Of a stretch of DNA of 64,000 nt, positions 18,045-26,735 are shown one piece after another. Each line of letters opens with the position of its first letter. Within the stretch, counting starts at the first letter, position 1. Under the pieces are notes generated by a model that saw only the letters and a program-made list of their open reading frames with translations, did not search any database and had not been told where the DNA came from. The translations under genes and the position numbers were made by a program. The DNA is from Thermoanaerobaculum sp. (GTDB lineage Bacteria; Acidobacteriota; Thermoanaerobaculia; Multivoradales; UBA5704). The stretch is from NCBI GenBank assembly GCA_021154885.1, contig JAJKHS010000042.1:48289-112288 (forward strand). Direction: 5' to 3'.

Positions 18045-19394
18045 TCAGGGGACGGGCCGGACAGGCAGCTCGCCTCCAGCCAGGGTTTGCAGCGCCACCC
18101 GCTGTTCCAGGATCGCCTGCTCCAGGTTGATCCGCTCGATCTTCTTGGCCAGCAACGCCGCCTGCAGGCTGGCGAACGCCAGGGCGTCGATGTTGTGCGC
18201 CTTGAACGCGGCATCCGTCCTGGTGGCGGCCCGCGACAGATCGGCCAGTCCCTGGTCGACGTCGAGGAGTTGCCGCCGGTTGATGCGTTGCTCGGCCAGG
18301 ATGCGATGGATGTCGCTGTCGGCGGCATTCAGGCGCTGCTGGTACTCGGCATAGAGAAACTCCCGGGTGGCACGCTCGACGGCGACCGGCCCGCGGTTGC
18401 CGCTGAAGATGGGCAAGGTCAGGGTGATGCCCAGGCCGGTGGTGCGGATGTTGCCGGTATCGGCGGCGCGGGTGAAGCCGATGCCGAGCGAGGGGAATTG
18501 CGCCAGGATGGCCGCCCGGTAACGCATCTCCTCGGCCGTGTAGCCGAGCTGCAGGGCGACGAGATCCGGCCGGCGCCGCGGCAGGTCCGGCAGCAGCTTC
18601 TCGATGCTGGCCTCGTCGAGCTCGGGCAGCTCCGCCGTTCCCACCAGGGGCACCGCGATGTTCGGCGCCAGTCCCAGCAGCGCGTTCAGATCGTGGCGGT
18701 TCTGGCTCACCAGCCGTTCGAGATCGTTGATCTGGCGGCTGACGTCCTGTAGCGCGGTCAGATGCGGGGTCACGGCGTCGAGGGTCATGAGGCCGCGGTC
18801 GAGCGCCGTCTCAGTGCGACGGTAGCGGTCGGCGAAGAGAGCGCGGTTCTGCTCGAGCACTGCCATGAGCTGCTCTTCCTGAGTCAGGCGGACGAACAGT
18901 TGCCGGGCCTGCGAGACCACCTGCCACTCCAGCCAGAGCAGGTTGAGATCCGTCTTCGCGGCCTCCCGTTGCGCGGCGGCGCGGCGCGGCGCCTGGGTGA
19001 GGAGGGCGATGACGTCGTAGCTGAGGCCGAGGTGGTACGCGGTGACGGTGCCCACCTGGCCGGCGTCCGGAACGTCCACGCCGAGGCTCAGTTGCGGATC
19101 GGGCAGCAGACCGGCGGCAAAAGCCTGCGCGTGCGCGATGCCCGCGGCGGCGCGGGCGGTCTTCAAGTCCGGGTTATTGACCACCGCCAGCATGGCGACT
19201 TCGGTGATGTCCAGCCCGTCCGCGGAGTCGAACCTGTGGGCGGCGAGCTCGGGCAGCGGCATCTGCCGCGGGTCGATCGAGAGGTCCGGGATGCGGTTCG
19301 GCAGAGTCGACCGCGTGGGGAGCGGCTGCGCGCGGTAGGTGGCGCAGCCTGCCAGGCTGCCGGCGAGCAGGAACACGAGCGCGGTCCTCCTCAT
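18045..19394 (-). CDS. TolC-family outer-membrane efflux lipoprotein
   Basis: 449 residues from ATG 19394 (AGGGGACACCG upstream). The signal peptide ends with the lipobox LAGC (MRRTALVFLLAGSLAGC), so the protein is lipid-anchored like OprM. Two repeated helical halves follow, each with the outer-membrane-efflux-protein pattern: AVVNNPDLKTARAAAGIAHA (about 85-105) and PRRRPDLVALQLGYTAEEM in the second half. First gene of the three-gene pump operon; an excellent promoter lies 50-80 bp upstream. Confidence 0.9.
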   Translation of the reverse strand: MRRTALVFLLAGSLAGCATYRAQPLPTRSTLPNRIPDLSIDPRQMPLPELAAHRFDSADGLDITEVAMLAVVNNPDLKTARAAAGIAHAQAFAAGLLPDPQLSLGVDVPDAGQVGTVTAYHLGLSYDVIALLTQAPRRAAAQREAAKTDLNLLWLEWQVVSQARQLFVRLTQEEQLMAVLEQNRALFADRYRRTETALDRGLMTLDAVTPHLTALQDVSRQINDLERLVSQNRHDLNALLGLAPNIAVPLVGTAELPELDEASIEKLLPDLPRRRPDLVALQLGYTAEEMRYRAAILAQFPSLGIGFTRAADTGNIRTTGLGITLTLPIFSGNRGPVAVERATREFLYAEYQQRLNAADSDIHRILAEQRINRRQLLDVDQGLADLSRAATRTDAAFKAHNIDALAFASLQAALLAKKIERINLEQAILEQRVALQTLAGGELPVRPVP

Positions 19395-19442
19395 CGGTGT
19401 CCCCTCCGATCCCCCAGGGCAGGCAGACGATGACAACGGGAT

Positions 19443-19471
19443 ATAGTATTTAACGGAGATTCAGTAGTCAA
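19443..19471 (-). promoter_or_regulatory. sigma-70 promoter of the efflux operon
   Basis: Minus strand TTGACT (19471-19466), 17-bp spacer, TACTAT (19448-19443). An imperfect inverted pair TTGAC...GTTAA spans the -35 and spacer and could be a repressor site. The same hexamer pair with the same spacing occurs before the Cys-rich peptide gene at 37238. Confidence 0.75.
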
Positions 19472-19522
19472 CACTGCGGCGATTGGTTCCATTGCGTATC
19501 CCCATGTAGGAGGTAGAAGGCC

Positions 19523-20392
19523 ATGGCAAAGATCGCGTTCCTCGGGCTGGGTCAGATGGGCGCACCCATGGCCAGGCGCCTGCTCCTGGCCGGCCACGAG
19601 CTGACGGTATGGAACCGTACGCCCGACCGCGCCGAGCCGCTGGCGGCCGGAGGCGCCGTCGTGGCGGGATCGCCGGCGGAGGCGGGCGCGGGGGCTGAGT
19701 TTGTGATCACGATGCTGGCGACCCCCGAGGCGCTGCGGGAGGTGGTGCTGGGCGAGAACGGCTTGGCGAAGGCGCTTGGCCCTGGCCAGGTGTACGTCGA
19801 CATGTCGACCGTCGGCCCGGACACCGTCCGGTCGATCGCCGCCCGGCTCCCGGAGGGCATCGCGGTCGTCGACGCACCCGTCAGGGGCAGCGTCCCCCAG
19901 GCCACCGAAGGCCGCCTCGAGGTCTTCGTCGGCGCCCGGGATGAAGACCTCGAGCGGGTGCGGCCGATCCTCGAGTCGCTCGGTTCCGTGAGCCACGTCG
20001 GCGGCCCGGGAGCCGGCGCCGCGATGAAACTGGTCGCCAATCTGGTGCTGGGGACGTCCATCGTCGCCCTCGGCGAGGCGCTGGCGCTGGGTGAGGCGCT
20101 GGACCTTGGCCGGGCGCCGCTGCTCGACATGCTCGCGGGCTCGCAGTTGGCCCCGGTGGTACGGGCCAAGCGGGCCAATATCGAGTCGGGTCACTATCCG
20201 CCCAGCTTCAAGCTGCGCCACGCGGCCAAGGACCTCCGCCTGGTGGCCGAGGCGGCGGCGGCGGCCGACCGCGACCTCGAGGTCGCCGCCGCAGCGCGAG
20301 CCTGGCTGGACTCGGCCGTAGAAAGCGGGGCGGCCGATTTGGACTTTTCGGCGGTGGTGGCGACGATTCTGGGAGAGACGCCCCAGCCCTAG
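19523..20392 (+). CDS. NAD(P)-dependent beta-hydroxyacid dehydrogenase family
   Basis: 289 residues behind a strong TAGGAGG site. N-terminal Rossmann motif GLGQMGAPMA, substrate-binding motif DAPVRGSVPQATEG (D-A-P-V-x-G-x-x-x-A-x-x-G), and the catalytic lysine in GAGAAMKLVANL. This is the 3-hydroxyisobutyrate dehydrogenase / tartronate semialdehyde reductase / glyoxylate reductase family. The substrate cannot be told from motifs, and no valine or glyoxylate pathway gene is adjacent. It is divergent from the efflux operon. Confidence 0.85.
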   Translation: MAKIAFLGLGQMGAPMARRLLLAGHELTVWNRTPDRAEPLAAGGAVVAGSPAEAGAGAEFVITMLATPEALREVVLGENGLAKALGPGQVYVDMSTVGPDTVRSIAARLPEGIAVVDAPVRGSVPQATEGRLEVFVGARDEDLERVRPILESLGSVSHVGGPGAGAAMKLVANLVLGTSIVALGEALALGEALDLGRAPLLDMLAGSQLAPVVRAKRANIESGHYPPSFKLRHAAKDLRLVAEAAAAADRDLEVAAAARAWLDSAVESGAADLDFSAVVATILGETPQP

Positions 20393-20445
20393 GTTCTCTC
20401 AGCGCCCAGCTTGGTTGGCCGCGGAGGCCGCGCGCCAGCGACGCC

Positions 20446-20474
20446 TTGCCGCGACGGAGCCCGCGGCGGATACT
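20446..20474 (+). promoter_or_regulatory. promoter of the channel gene (leaderless)
   Basis: TTGCCG (20446-20451), 17-bp spacer, GATACT (20469-20474). The -10 ends 7 nt before the ATG at 20482, and no Shine-Dalgarno is present, so the message is probably leaderless. Confidence 0.45.
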
Positions 20475-20481
20475 TGATGCC

Positions 20482-21174
20482 ATGCCCCCCGCCGTCGACA
20501 GCCCCGTGCCCTGGCAGGAGCGCGTGCGCGAGCCGAGCCTCACGGCGCTGCTCGCCTGCCTGTTGCTGCTGATCTTCGTGGTGACCCCGCTCGTCGGGCT
20601 GGGCGTGATCGGGCAGCTCGCCGCCAGCGTGGTCTGGGCGCTGCTGGGCGTCCTCTCCGTGCTGGTGGTCTCCGGCCGCCGTACCGCGGTGGCGGTGATC
20701 CTGGCCGCCACGACGGTGGGCTTGGCCACGGCGATCATCGACCGACCGACGGCCCTGAGCGCCGTCCTGGCGCGGGGCTCGGCGGTCGTGGCCTTGGCGG
20801 CGCTGGGCGGGGTCATCGGCCGCGCGGCGTTCGGGCCCGGGCGCGTGACGTGGCACCGCGTCCAGGGCGCCATCGCGCTCTACCTCGTCCTCGGGCTCCT
20901 GTTCGCACACTTCTATGGGCTGCTGAACGTGCTGGTGCCGGCAGCCTTCGCCAACGTGCCGGCCGGCCTGAACGCCGATGCGGTCTTCTACCGCGGGCGC
21001 CTGCTTTACTTCAGCTTCGTGACGCTCACCACCACCGGGTATGGGGACATCGTGCCGCTGCACCCGGTCGCCCGCAGCCTCGCCACCTTGGAAGCCGTCA
21101 TCGGCCAGTTGTTCCCAGCCACCCTGCTGGCCCGTCTCGTGTCCCTGGAGTTGGAAGGGCGGCGCCCTTATTAA
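20482..21174 (+). CDS. potassium-channel-like (ion channel 2) membrane protein
   Basis: 230 residues from ATG 20482. About five to six hydrophobic helices (near 18-40, 46-62, 66-80, 90-108, 125-150, 195-215). A pore loop with the filter TLTTTGYGDIVP near residues 177-188, preceded by YFSFV, is the K+-selective T-x-G-Y-G-D signature. The unusual feature is several extra helices before the two-helix pore module, as in two-pore-fold channels found in other environmental bacteria. No cytosolic RCK domain is attached. The 3' end faces the convergent cytochrome gene. Confidence 0.85.
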   Translation: MPPAVDSPVPWQERVREPSLTALLACLLLLIFVVTPLVGLGVIGQLAASVVWALLGVLSVLVVSGRRTAVAVILAATTVGLATAIIDRPTALSAVLARGSAVVALAALGGVIGRAAFGPGRVTWHRVQGAIALYLVLGLLFAHFYGLLNVLVPAAFANVPAGLNADAVFYRGRLLYFSFVTLTTTGYGDIVPLHPVARSLATLEAVIGQLFPATLLARLVSLELEGRRPY

Positions 21175-21218
21175 TGAGCATCTGGAACAACCGCCCCAGG
21201 GAAGCCGGGCCTGCTGGA

Positions 21219-24122
21219 TCAAGGCCTGCTGTCCGGATCCGCCGGATCGGTATGAGCGCGTCGCTCGTCGCCGTCCCAGGCGCCGTCCCCATCGCGGTCC
21301 ACGCCGATGCGCTCTCCGGAGCCGGGCGGCACGCAGGTGTACGTCACGGGGCGGCCGGAGTCCTTGGCCAGAGACCGCAGCGCCGCGTCGGTGATGGGCG
21401 GCTGCCCGCGCCGATCTCTCCTGAACAATCCCGATCCCACGTACAGGAAGCCGGCCTCGTCGTCGTCGATCCAGGTCTTGGCGACGAGATCGCACTCCCC
21501 GGCGTCCGCGCGCTGGCGCAGGAGATTGATGCGGGAGCCCACCGCCGCGGAGCTCGCGGCCGTGAGTGTGATCTGCTGGCCCACGACGGGTGCCAGATTA
21601 GTGGGGAAGGCCAGGATGAACGCCTCGAGCTGCCGCCGTTGGACCTCCCCCTCCGGCCCCTCCGGGATGCTGTTGTTGCCGGCCCCGTTTGAGAGCTCCG
21701 AGAAGCTGAGCGCATGCACGAAGCGGAACACCGTATCGATGCTCCCGTCGTGGAGGAACCCGAAGCCGCGAACCTGATCTCCCTTGAAGCCGTTGTCACC
21801 TCCAAGGAACCCGGGGTTCTCGGGATTCCCGAACTTCCCGACCTTCTGATAGAGGTTACGCAGATGGGGAGTCTTGAAGAGCTGTGGGACGAAGTCGAAG
21901 CTCGAGCGGCCGTTCGAGCCGAAAAGACCGGGCGCCGCGGTGCCGGGGTTGGCGTTCGGGTCGATCGTGTGGCAACTGCTGCACGTGAGGATAGCGCCGT
22001 TGAAATCCGGAGCCGACGGGATACCGCAGTTGAGGGTGTCGAAGAGCCGGCGTCCGGCCTCCTGATCCGCGGTGAGCACGTTGTTGAGCGGCCGGTTGGG
22101 GTTCGGCGGATAGCTGACCCGGAGGATGAAGTCGGTGAACGCATTCATCTCTTCTTGCGAGAGGGGCCTGTCGCGGCCGAGCAGATCCATGAACGCCGGG
22201 TTGAACTTGGCGAACGCCGCGCGCTCGTCGAAGGTCCCGTTGTCCGGCTGGGCGCTCGGCGCGTCGTTGCCGCCGGTGCGGTCACCGCGCCAGTGCATCG
22301 GGCCGTGATTGGCCATGCCGCGCAGGCTCTGCGTCGTCATCGGGCCCTTCATCGGATGGAAGATGGGCTCCATGGGCTGCCCTGTGAGCAGGTTGATGAG
22401 CTCGCTGTTGAAGGGGCCGGGGTTGTCGATCACCTTCTCGTCCGGATTGCCGAGATCCCACGCCAGGCTGTCGAAATCGCCGAAGACGTGGCAACTCGCG
22501 CAGGAGGAGTCGCCGTGGCTCGACGAGAGCTTGGTGTCATAGAGGAACCGGCGGCCGGTCACGATGCTCGGCGGCTCCGGGTTGTGCATCTGGAGGTGCG
22601 CCGCCTCCGCTCGCGTCCTCGTGTCAAGGATCGAGATCCCGTTGTCAAAACGTGTCATCACGTAAAGCTGCCCTCGATCCTCGTCGAGGACGAGGCCGGT
22701 GGGGCCGCCGCCGCTCACGGGGATCTGGCTCGCCGTGCTCGGCACGAACGTGTCGGTCTCGAGCTGCACGGTGGAGAAGACCCCCACCTTGCCGGACCCC
22801 AGGGCCGCGACGTAGAGGGTCGCGCCGTTGCCGGTCACCGCCAGCCCCAAGGGCAAGGCGAGGGACCGGGCGTTCTCGGCGTTCGGGATCGGCGCGCAGC
22901 AGGTGCCGTAGTCGATGTGCTTGTTGAGGTGCCTCGCCGCCACGCCGCCCCCGGGGGAGAGCACGGCGATGCGGCTCTCGTGCAGATGGCCGCGCAGGCT
23001 GTGTCCGGCGAAGGTCCCCGGGCCCTCGAATCGGTCGGCGTTGTTCGCCTCGGTGTTGGCGACGTAAACCTTGCCATTCACGGGATTGACGGCCATCGTG
23101 TACAGGATGGTGCCGACGCCCTGGAAGAAGCCGGCTGCTCCCGGGAGCTGGCGCGGTGGGTTGGTCATGGCGTCGAGCACGAACACGTCCTTGTCGGGCA
23201 ACGAGAGCTTCACGAACGGGTCGCGAGAGCGGACGAGCGAGTCGACCCAGTGAGTGCCGTTCCACTTGACGATGGCCCCGACCTCGGGCGCAGGGCGGCC
23301 TTCGGCGTTGGTGGCAGGTCCCGCGACGCCGTCCGGACCGAAGCCGTTCGGGATCGAGCTCTCGTGGATGATGGTGGTCCGGTTGCCGGTGTGGAAGCCG
23401 GCGGCGTAGACGCGGGTGCCATCGGGCGTCACCGCGAGAGCGCGTGGAGTGTCCGTGAAGAGGGTGACGATGGCGAGCGGCGTACCGCCCAGGGCGCTGC
23501 CGAGCTCGTCCGCGTCGAACACCCAGACATCCGCGCGCCCCACGCCCGGGGCCGTGAGCTGGGGATCGAACGGGATGTTCTGGCCCCGGTGCGCGGTGGT
23601 GATGAACGCCCGCTTGCGCCCCGGTCCGGCGAAGACGATGTCGCGCGGCTCGTCGCCCACGAGGAGCGTGCGCTCGACTTGCCCGGTCAGGTCGTCGCCG
23701 TCCTCGTCGAGCTCGACGACGCTCACGCTGTCCGAGAGGTGGTTGACCACCCAGACCTCGTGGTTGGTCCTGGCCGCGACGGCGACGGGCTCGAGGCCCA
23801 CCGGGATGGAGGCGGTGTGGATGAGCCCATGGTCTCGGATGCGGAAGATCTCGAGGCGGTTGTCAGGCGTGTTGACGGCGAACAGGTGCTGCTTGTCCGG
23901 AGACATGGCGAGCGGTCGCACCTGTCCGCTCTCGAAGAGCGTGTACGACGAAGACGAAGAGGCCTTTGCCGAACTGCGGAGCAGGCCCCCGACCTTCGTA
24001 TCCGCCGACGCCTCGGCAGGACGGCTGGTGCCGGGAGCGGAAGAGAGCGCCGCGGTGAACGCGAACGCCGCAAGGGCCGTGAGCAACATCATCAAGCCGC
24101 GGAAACGGTGCTGCGGATTCAT
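21219..24122 (-). CDS. exported beta-propeller / di-haem cytochrome c (peroxidase-like) protein
   Basis: 967 residues. The signal/anchor segment (MMLLTALAAFAFTAALSS) targets the periplasm. Residues 50-560 form YncE-like propeller repeats (for example LAVTPDGTRVYAAG, LAVTGNGATLYVAAL). Two c-type haem sites follow: CASCHVFGD (about 562) and CSSCHTIDP (about 735), with downstream segments resembling di-haem cytochrome c peroxidase/MauG. The C-terminus carries a calcium-loop-like DRDGDGAWDGDE. Probably an electron-transfer or peroxidase protein; substrate unknown. It is driven by a near-perfect promoter and is divergent from the OprB porin. Confidence 0.8.
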   Translation of the reverse strand: MNPQHRFRGLMMLLTALAAFAFTAALSSAPGTSRPAEASADTKVGGLLRSSAKASSSSSYTLFESGQVRPLAMSPDKQHLFAVNTPDNRLEIFRIRDHGLIHTASIPVGLEPVAVAARTNHEVWVVNHLSDSVSVVELDEDGDDLTGQVERTLLVGDEPRDIVFAGPGRKRAFITTAHRGQNIPFDPQLTAPGVGRADVWVFDADELGSALGGTPLAIVTLFTDTPRALAVTPDGTRVYAAGFHTGNRTTIIHESSIPNGFGPDGVAGPATNAEGRPAPEVGAIVKWNGTHWVDSLVRSRDPFVKLSLPDKDVFVLDAMTNPPRQLPGAAGFFQGVGTILYTMAVNPVNGKVYVANTEANNADRFEGPGTFAGHSLRGHLHESRIAVLSPGGGVAARHLNKHIDYGTCCAPIPNAENARSLALPLGLAVTGNGATLYVAALGSGKVGVFSTVQLETDTFVPSTASQIPVSGGGPTGLVLDEDRGQLYVMTRFDNGISILDTRTRAEAAHLQMHNPEPPSIVTGRRFLYDTKLSSSHGDSSCASCHVFGDFDSLAWDLGNPDEKVIDNPGPFNSELINLLTGQPMEPIFHPMKGPMTTQSLRGMANHGPMHWRGDRTGGNDAPSAQPDNGTFDERAAFAKFNPAFMDLLGRDRPLSQEEMNAFTDFILRVSYPPNPNRPLNNVLTADQEAGRRLFDTLNCGIPSAPDFNGAILTCSSCHTIDPNANPGTAAPGLFGSNGRSSFDFVPQLFKTPHLRNLYQKVGKFGNPENPGFLGGDNGFKGDQVRGFGFLHDGSIDTVFRFVHALSFSELSNGAGNNSIPEGPEGEVQRRQLEAFILAFPTNLAPVVGQQITLTAASSAAVGSRINLLRQRADAGECDLVAKTWIDDDEAGFLYVGSGLFRRDRRGQPPITDAALRSLAKDSGRPVTYTCVPPGSGERIGVDRDGDGAWDGDERRAHTDPADPDSRP

Positions 24123-24176
24123 AGCGATTTCTCCTCTCTGCCTTGTTGTGCTACTGCTGACAACAACAGATTCTTG

Positions 24177-24204
24177 ATTATAGGACGAACTCTAAGTTTG
24201 TCAA
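24177..24204 (-). promoter_or_regulatory. consensus sigma-70 promoter of the cytochrome gene
   Basis: Minus strand TTGACA (24204-24199), 16-bp spacer, TATAAT (24182-24177): both hexamers are perfect consensus. A CTGTTG...CAGCAG imperfect palindrome lies just downstream and may be an operator. Confidence 0.85.
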
Positions 24205-24373
24205 CGACTAAAATAATTGCGCGATGTCGCTCCAACTCCCAGAGGCCTTCAGGAGAGGGCTTGAAGAGCACTCCCGAAGGGAAGTAGCATGAAAGCAAAT
24301 GGGGTGGAACGAAGCTCATAGGGAAGATATCGGCTGAGATGAAGCCCGCCTCTCACCTCCGTCTCGCTCCGCG

Positions 24374-25678
24374 GTGGAGACGCTCCTCTTGAAGCGCCAG
24401 GTCGTCGCAGCCTCGCTGGGCGTTGCCGCGTTGCTGTCGGGCGCGGCCGGCGCCCGAGGCCAGGGAGCCGGCCGCCCCACGAGCGCGGTGCAACCGGCCT
24501 ACCAGACGCTCGTGGAGCATGGCTTCCGCCCCGCTCTCATCTACGACGCCGAAGGCTTCGCAGACCTGTCGGGTGGTGCGCGACGCGGCGCGACATACCT
24601 CGGCAACCTGAACCTGCTGCTCACGCTCGACATGGAACGTCTCGCCAACTGGCGCGGGGCGACGGTTTTTCTCGATGGCCTCGCGATCCATGGGGGCCGA
24701 CCCAGCCGCTTTGCCGGCGATGCCCAGGGCGTGAGCAGCATTGAAGCTGCGCAGGAATGGACGCTCGAAGAGGCGTGGATTCAACAGAACCTTTTCAGTA
24801 ACAGGTTTTCGGCCCTGGTCGGGCTCTACGATGTGAACAGCGAGTTCTACCACCTCCACGCCGCGGACCTCTTCCTCAACGCGTCCTTCGGTATGGGCCC
24901 GGAGCTCTCGCAGAGCGGTAAGGGCGGCCCGTCCGTCTTCCCGCATACGGCGGTCGGTGCCCGTTTCGAGGTCAAGCCCCTCGCGGGTGTCGTGCTCCGC
25001 GGTGCCGTGCTCGACGGCGTGCCTGTCGAGCGCCCGACCGGGCGGGACGTCTTCGCGAAGGCAGACGGCCTGTTCATCGTCAGCGAGGCGGCTTTCCTCT
25101 ACCGCCCAACCCCGCCAGAGAGGCCGCAGCGGCCACACCGGTTTCTCCTCGGCAGAGAAGCGCAATTGCCTCCTTATGAGGCCAAGCTGGCGGTCGGCAT
25201 GTGGCACTACACGGCGAGCTTCGACGACCTCGTCCGAACGCGAGGAAACGGCACGCCTCTGACCCACCAGGGAAGCTCAGGCGCGTACGTGATCGGCGAT
25301 GCGATCGTGTACGAGAACGAGCTCGGACGCCGGCTGCGAGTGTTCGGCCAAATCGGCCTCGGCGACTCTCGCGTGAACCGTTTCGGCTTCTACACCGGTG
25401 GCGGGGTCGACCTCGCCGGCTGGATCCCGGGCCGCAAGCAGGACGAAATCGGATTCGGCATGGCTGCGGCCCATAACGGCAGCCCGTTCATCGAACAGCG
25501 GCGGCAAACGGGGCAACGCGTCGACCGATCCGAATTGACGCTCGAGCTGGCCTACCGTTCCCGTATCAACTCCTGGCTCAATATCCAACCCGACCTGCAG
25601 TATGTCTTCAATCCGAACACCGACCCGCGGGTGGCAAACGCCCTGGTCTGCCTGCTCCGCATTGAGGTAGCGTTCTGA
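24374..25678 (+). CDS. OprB-family carbohydrate-selective porin
   Basis: 434 residues from GTG 24374; no Shine-Dalgarno stands out and no in-frame ATG is near. The N-terminal hydrophobic stretch (VVAASLGVAALLSGAAGARGQG) is a signal peptide. The body has OprB features: LNLLLTLDMERLANWRGATVF, EEAWIQQNLFSNRFSALVGLYD-type strand (both shortened in meaning, read at about 80-140), YPF-like phenylalanine-rich strands and a terminal phenylalanine (RIEVAF). An outer-membrane beta-barrel for sugar uptake. It is divergent from the large cytochrome gene and may share its regulation. Confidence 0.85.
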   Translation: METLLLKRQVVAASLGVAALLSGAAGARGQGAGRPTSAVQPAYQTLVEHGFRPALIYDAEGFADLSGGARRGATYLGNLNLLLTLDMERLANWRGATVFLDGLAIHGGRPSRFAGDAQGVSSIEAAQEWTLEEAWIQQNLFSNRFSALVGLYDVNSEFYHLHAADLFLNASFGMGPELSQSGKGGPSVFPHTAVGARFEVKPLAGVVLRGAVLDGVPVERPTGRDVFAKADGLFIVSEAAFLYRPTPPERPQRPHRFLLGREAQLPPYEAKLAVGMWHYTASFDDLVRTRGNGTPLTHQGSSGAYVIGDAIVYENELGRRLRVFGQIGLGDSRVNRFGFYTGGGVDLAGWIPGRKQDEIGFGMAAAHNGSPFIEQRRQTGQRVDRSELTLELAYRSRINSWLNIQPDLQYVFNPNTDPRVANALVCLLRIEVAF

Positions 25679-25687
25679 GCGCGAAGC

Positions 25688-26659
25688 TCACCCATACCGT
25701 TCCACCGCCAGCTCGGCGATCCGCTCCACCAGGTCCGGGAACTCGATGCCGGCCGCTTGGGCCGCCATCGAGAACTCGCTGTCCTTTTCCAGGTAGCAGC
25801 TCGCGTTGACCTCCAGGACGTAGATCTCGCCCGCTTCGGTGAGGCGGAGGTCGACCCGGCCGTAGTCGCGCACGCGCACGGCGCGGTAGGCGTCCACGGC
25901 GGTCTTCTGGAGCTTCGCGCGCAGCTCGTCCGGGAGGTCGGCCAGCACGGATTTCGTCCCCTTGTATTCGGCACTGTTCTTCTTCCACTTGGCCTTGGTG
26001 CCGAGGATCTTCGGCTCGCCCTCGGGAAAACCGGTGAAGTCCACCTCGACCGGCGGCAGGGGGACCGGCTCCCGGTTGCCCAGCACGCCGACGTAGAGCT
26101 CCCGGCCCTCGATGTACTCCTCGACCAGGGCGCTGTCCTTGATCTTTTCGTGAATGGTGATGACCCGCTTCATCAGCGAGGTCGTATCCCGCACCAGGGA
26201 GTCGCCGTCGATGCCGATCGACGCGTCCGCCGTCAGCGGCTTGACGAAGAGCGGCAGCCGGAGGTTGCCGGCGGTTTCGAAGTCCGAATTCTGGGAGAAC
26301 ACGGCGAAGTGGGGATAGAGGAGGTTCTCGAAAGCGAGGACTTTTTTCGCCAGCCCCTTGTCCTGCCGCAGGTACAGCTCGCCGGGGCCGCCTCCCGTGT
26401 AGTGCAGGCCGAGGAGGTCCAGCACTCCGGCCACCCCGATGTCGCCCGAGTTGCTCTTGCCGAAGCTCTCCAGGAGGTTGAACACCAGGTCCGGCTTCTG
26501 CCGGGTGAGGTCCGAGATCAGCTTGCGGAGGTCGTCGTACACTCCGAGCACGGAGGCCGTGTGCCCCTTCTCATTCAGCGCCGCGGCCACCTGGTCCGCC
26601 ACGGCGTCATAGGCTTTGGGATCGGCTTTTTCGAGGCCGGTCAGGACGGTGATCTTCAT
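25688..26659 (-). CDS. ATP-grasp enzyme of the D-Ala-D-Ala ligase type
   Basis: 323 residues from ATG 26659 (MKITVLTG). N-terminal domain with DLVFNLLESFGK and a YTGGGPGELYLRQDKGLAKK block (ligase-type loop and lysine), central ATP-grasp with LPLFVKPLTADASIGI, catalytic VEEYIEGRELYVGVLG, and metal-binding DYGRVDLRLTEAGEIYVLEVNAS. These match D-alanine-D-alanine ligase homologues. Because it lies outside any cell-wall operon and lacks the usual SSVG loop, it may be a relative that joins other carboxylates and amines. Divergent from the M48 protease. Confidence 0.8.
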   Translation of the reverse strand: MKITVLTGLEKADPKAYDAVADQVAAALNEKGHTASVLGVYDDLRKLISDLTRQKPDLVFNLLESFGKSNSGDIGVAGVLDLLGLHYTGGGPGELYLRQDKGLAKKVLAFENLLYPHFAVFSQNSDFETAGNLRLPLFVKPLTADASIGIDGDSLVRDTTSLMKRVITIHEKIKDSALVEEYIEGRELYVGVLGNREPVPLPPVEVDFTGFPEGEPKILGTKAKWKKNSAEYKGTKSVLADLPDELRAKLQKTAVDAYRAVRVRDYGRVDLRLTEAGEIYVLEVNASCYLEKDSEFSMAAQAAGIEFPDLVERIAELAVERYG

Positions 26660-26735
26660 GGCCTTGGCCGGGAATGCAAGGGTTGCGCCGCGGGGCATCC
26701 GTCTTGCAAAACGGCTCTTCGCAGGGAGGTGATCG

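Noticed and set aside
21714..24287. 857-codon plus-strand open frame
   Set aside because: Antisense to the propeller/cytochrome gene, which has signal peptide, haem motifs and a consensus promoter.
24119..24319. 66-codon minus-strand ORF
   Set aside because: It covers the consensus promoter and leader of the cytochrome gene and lacks a ribosome site.
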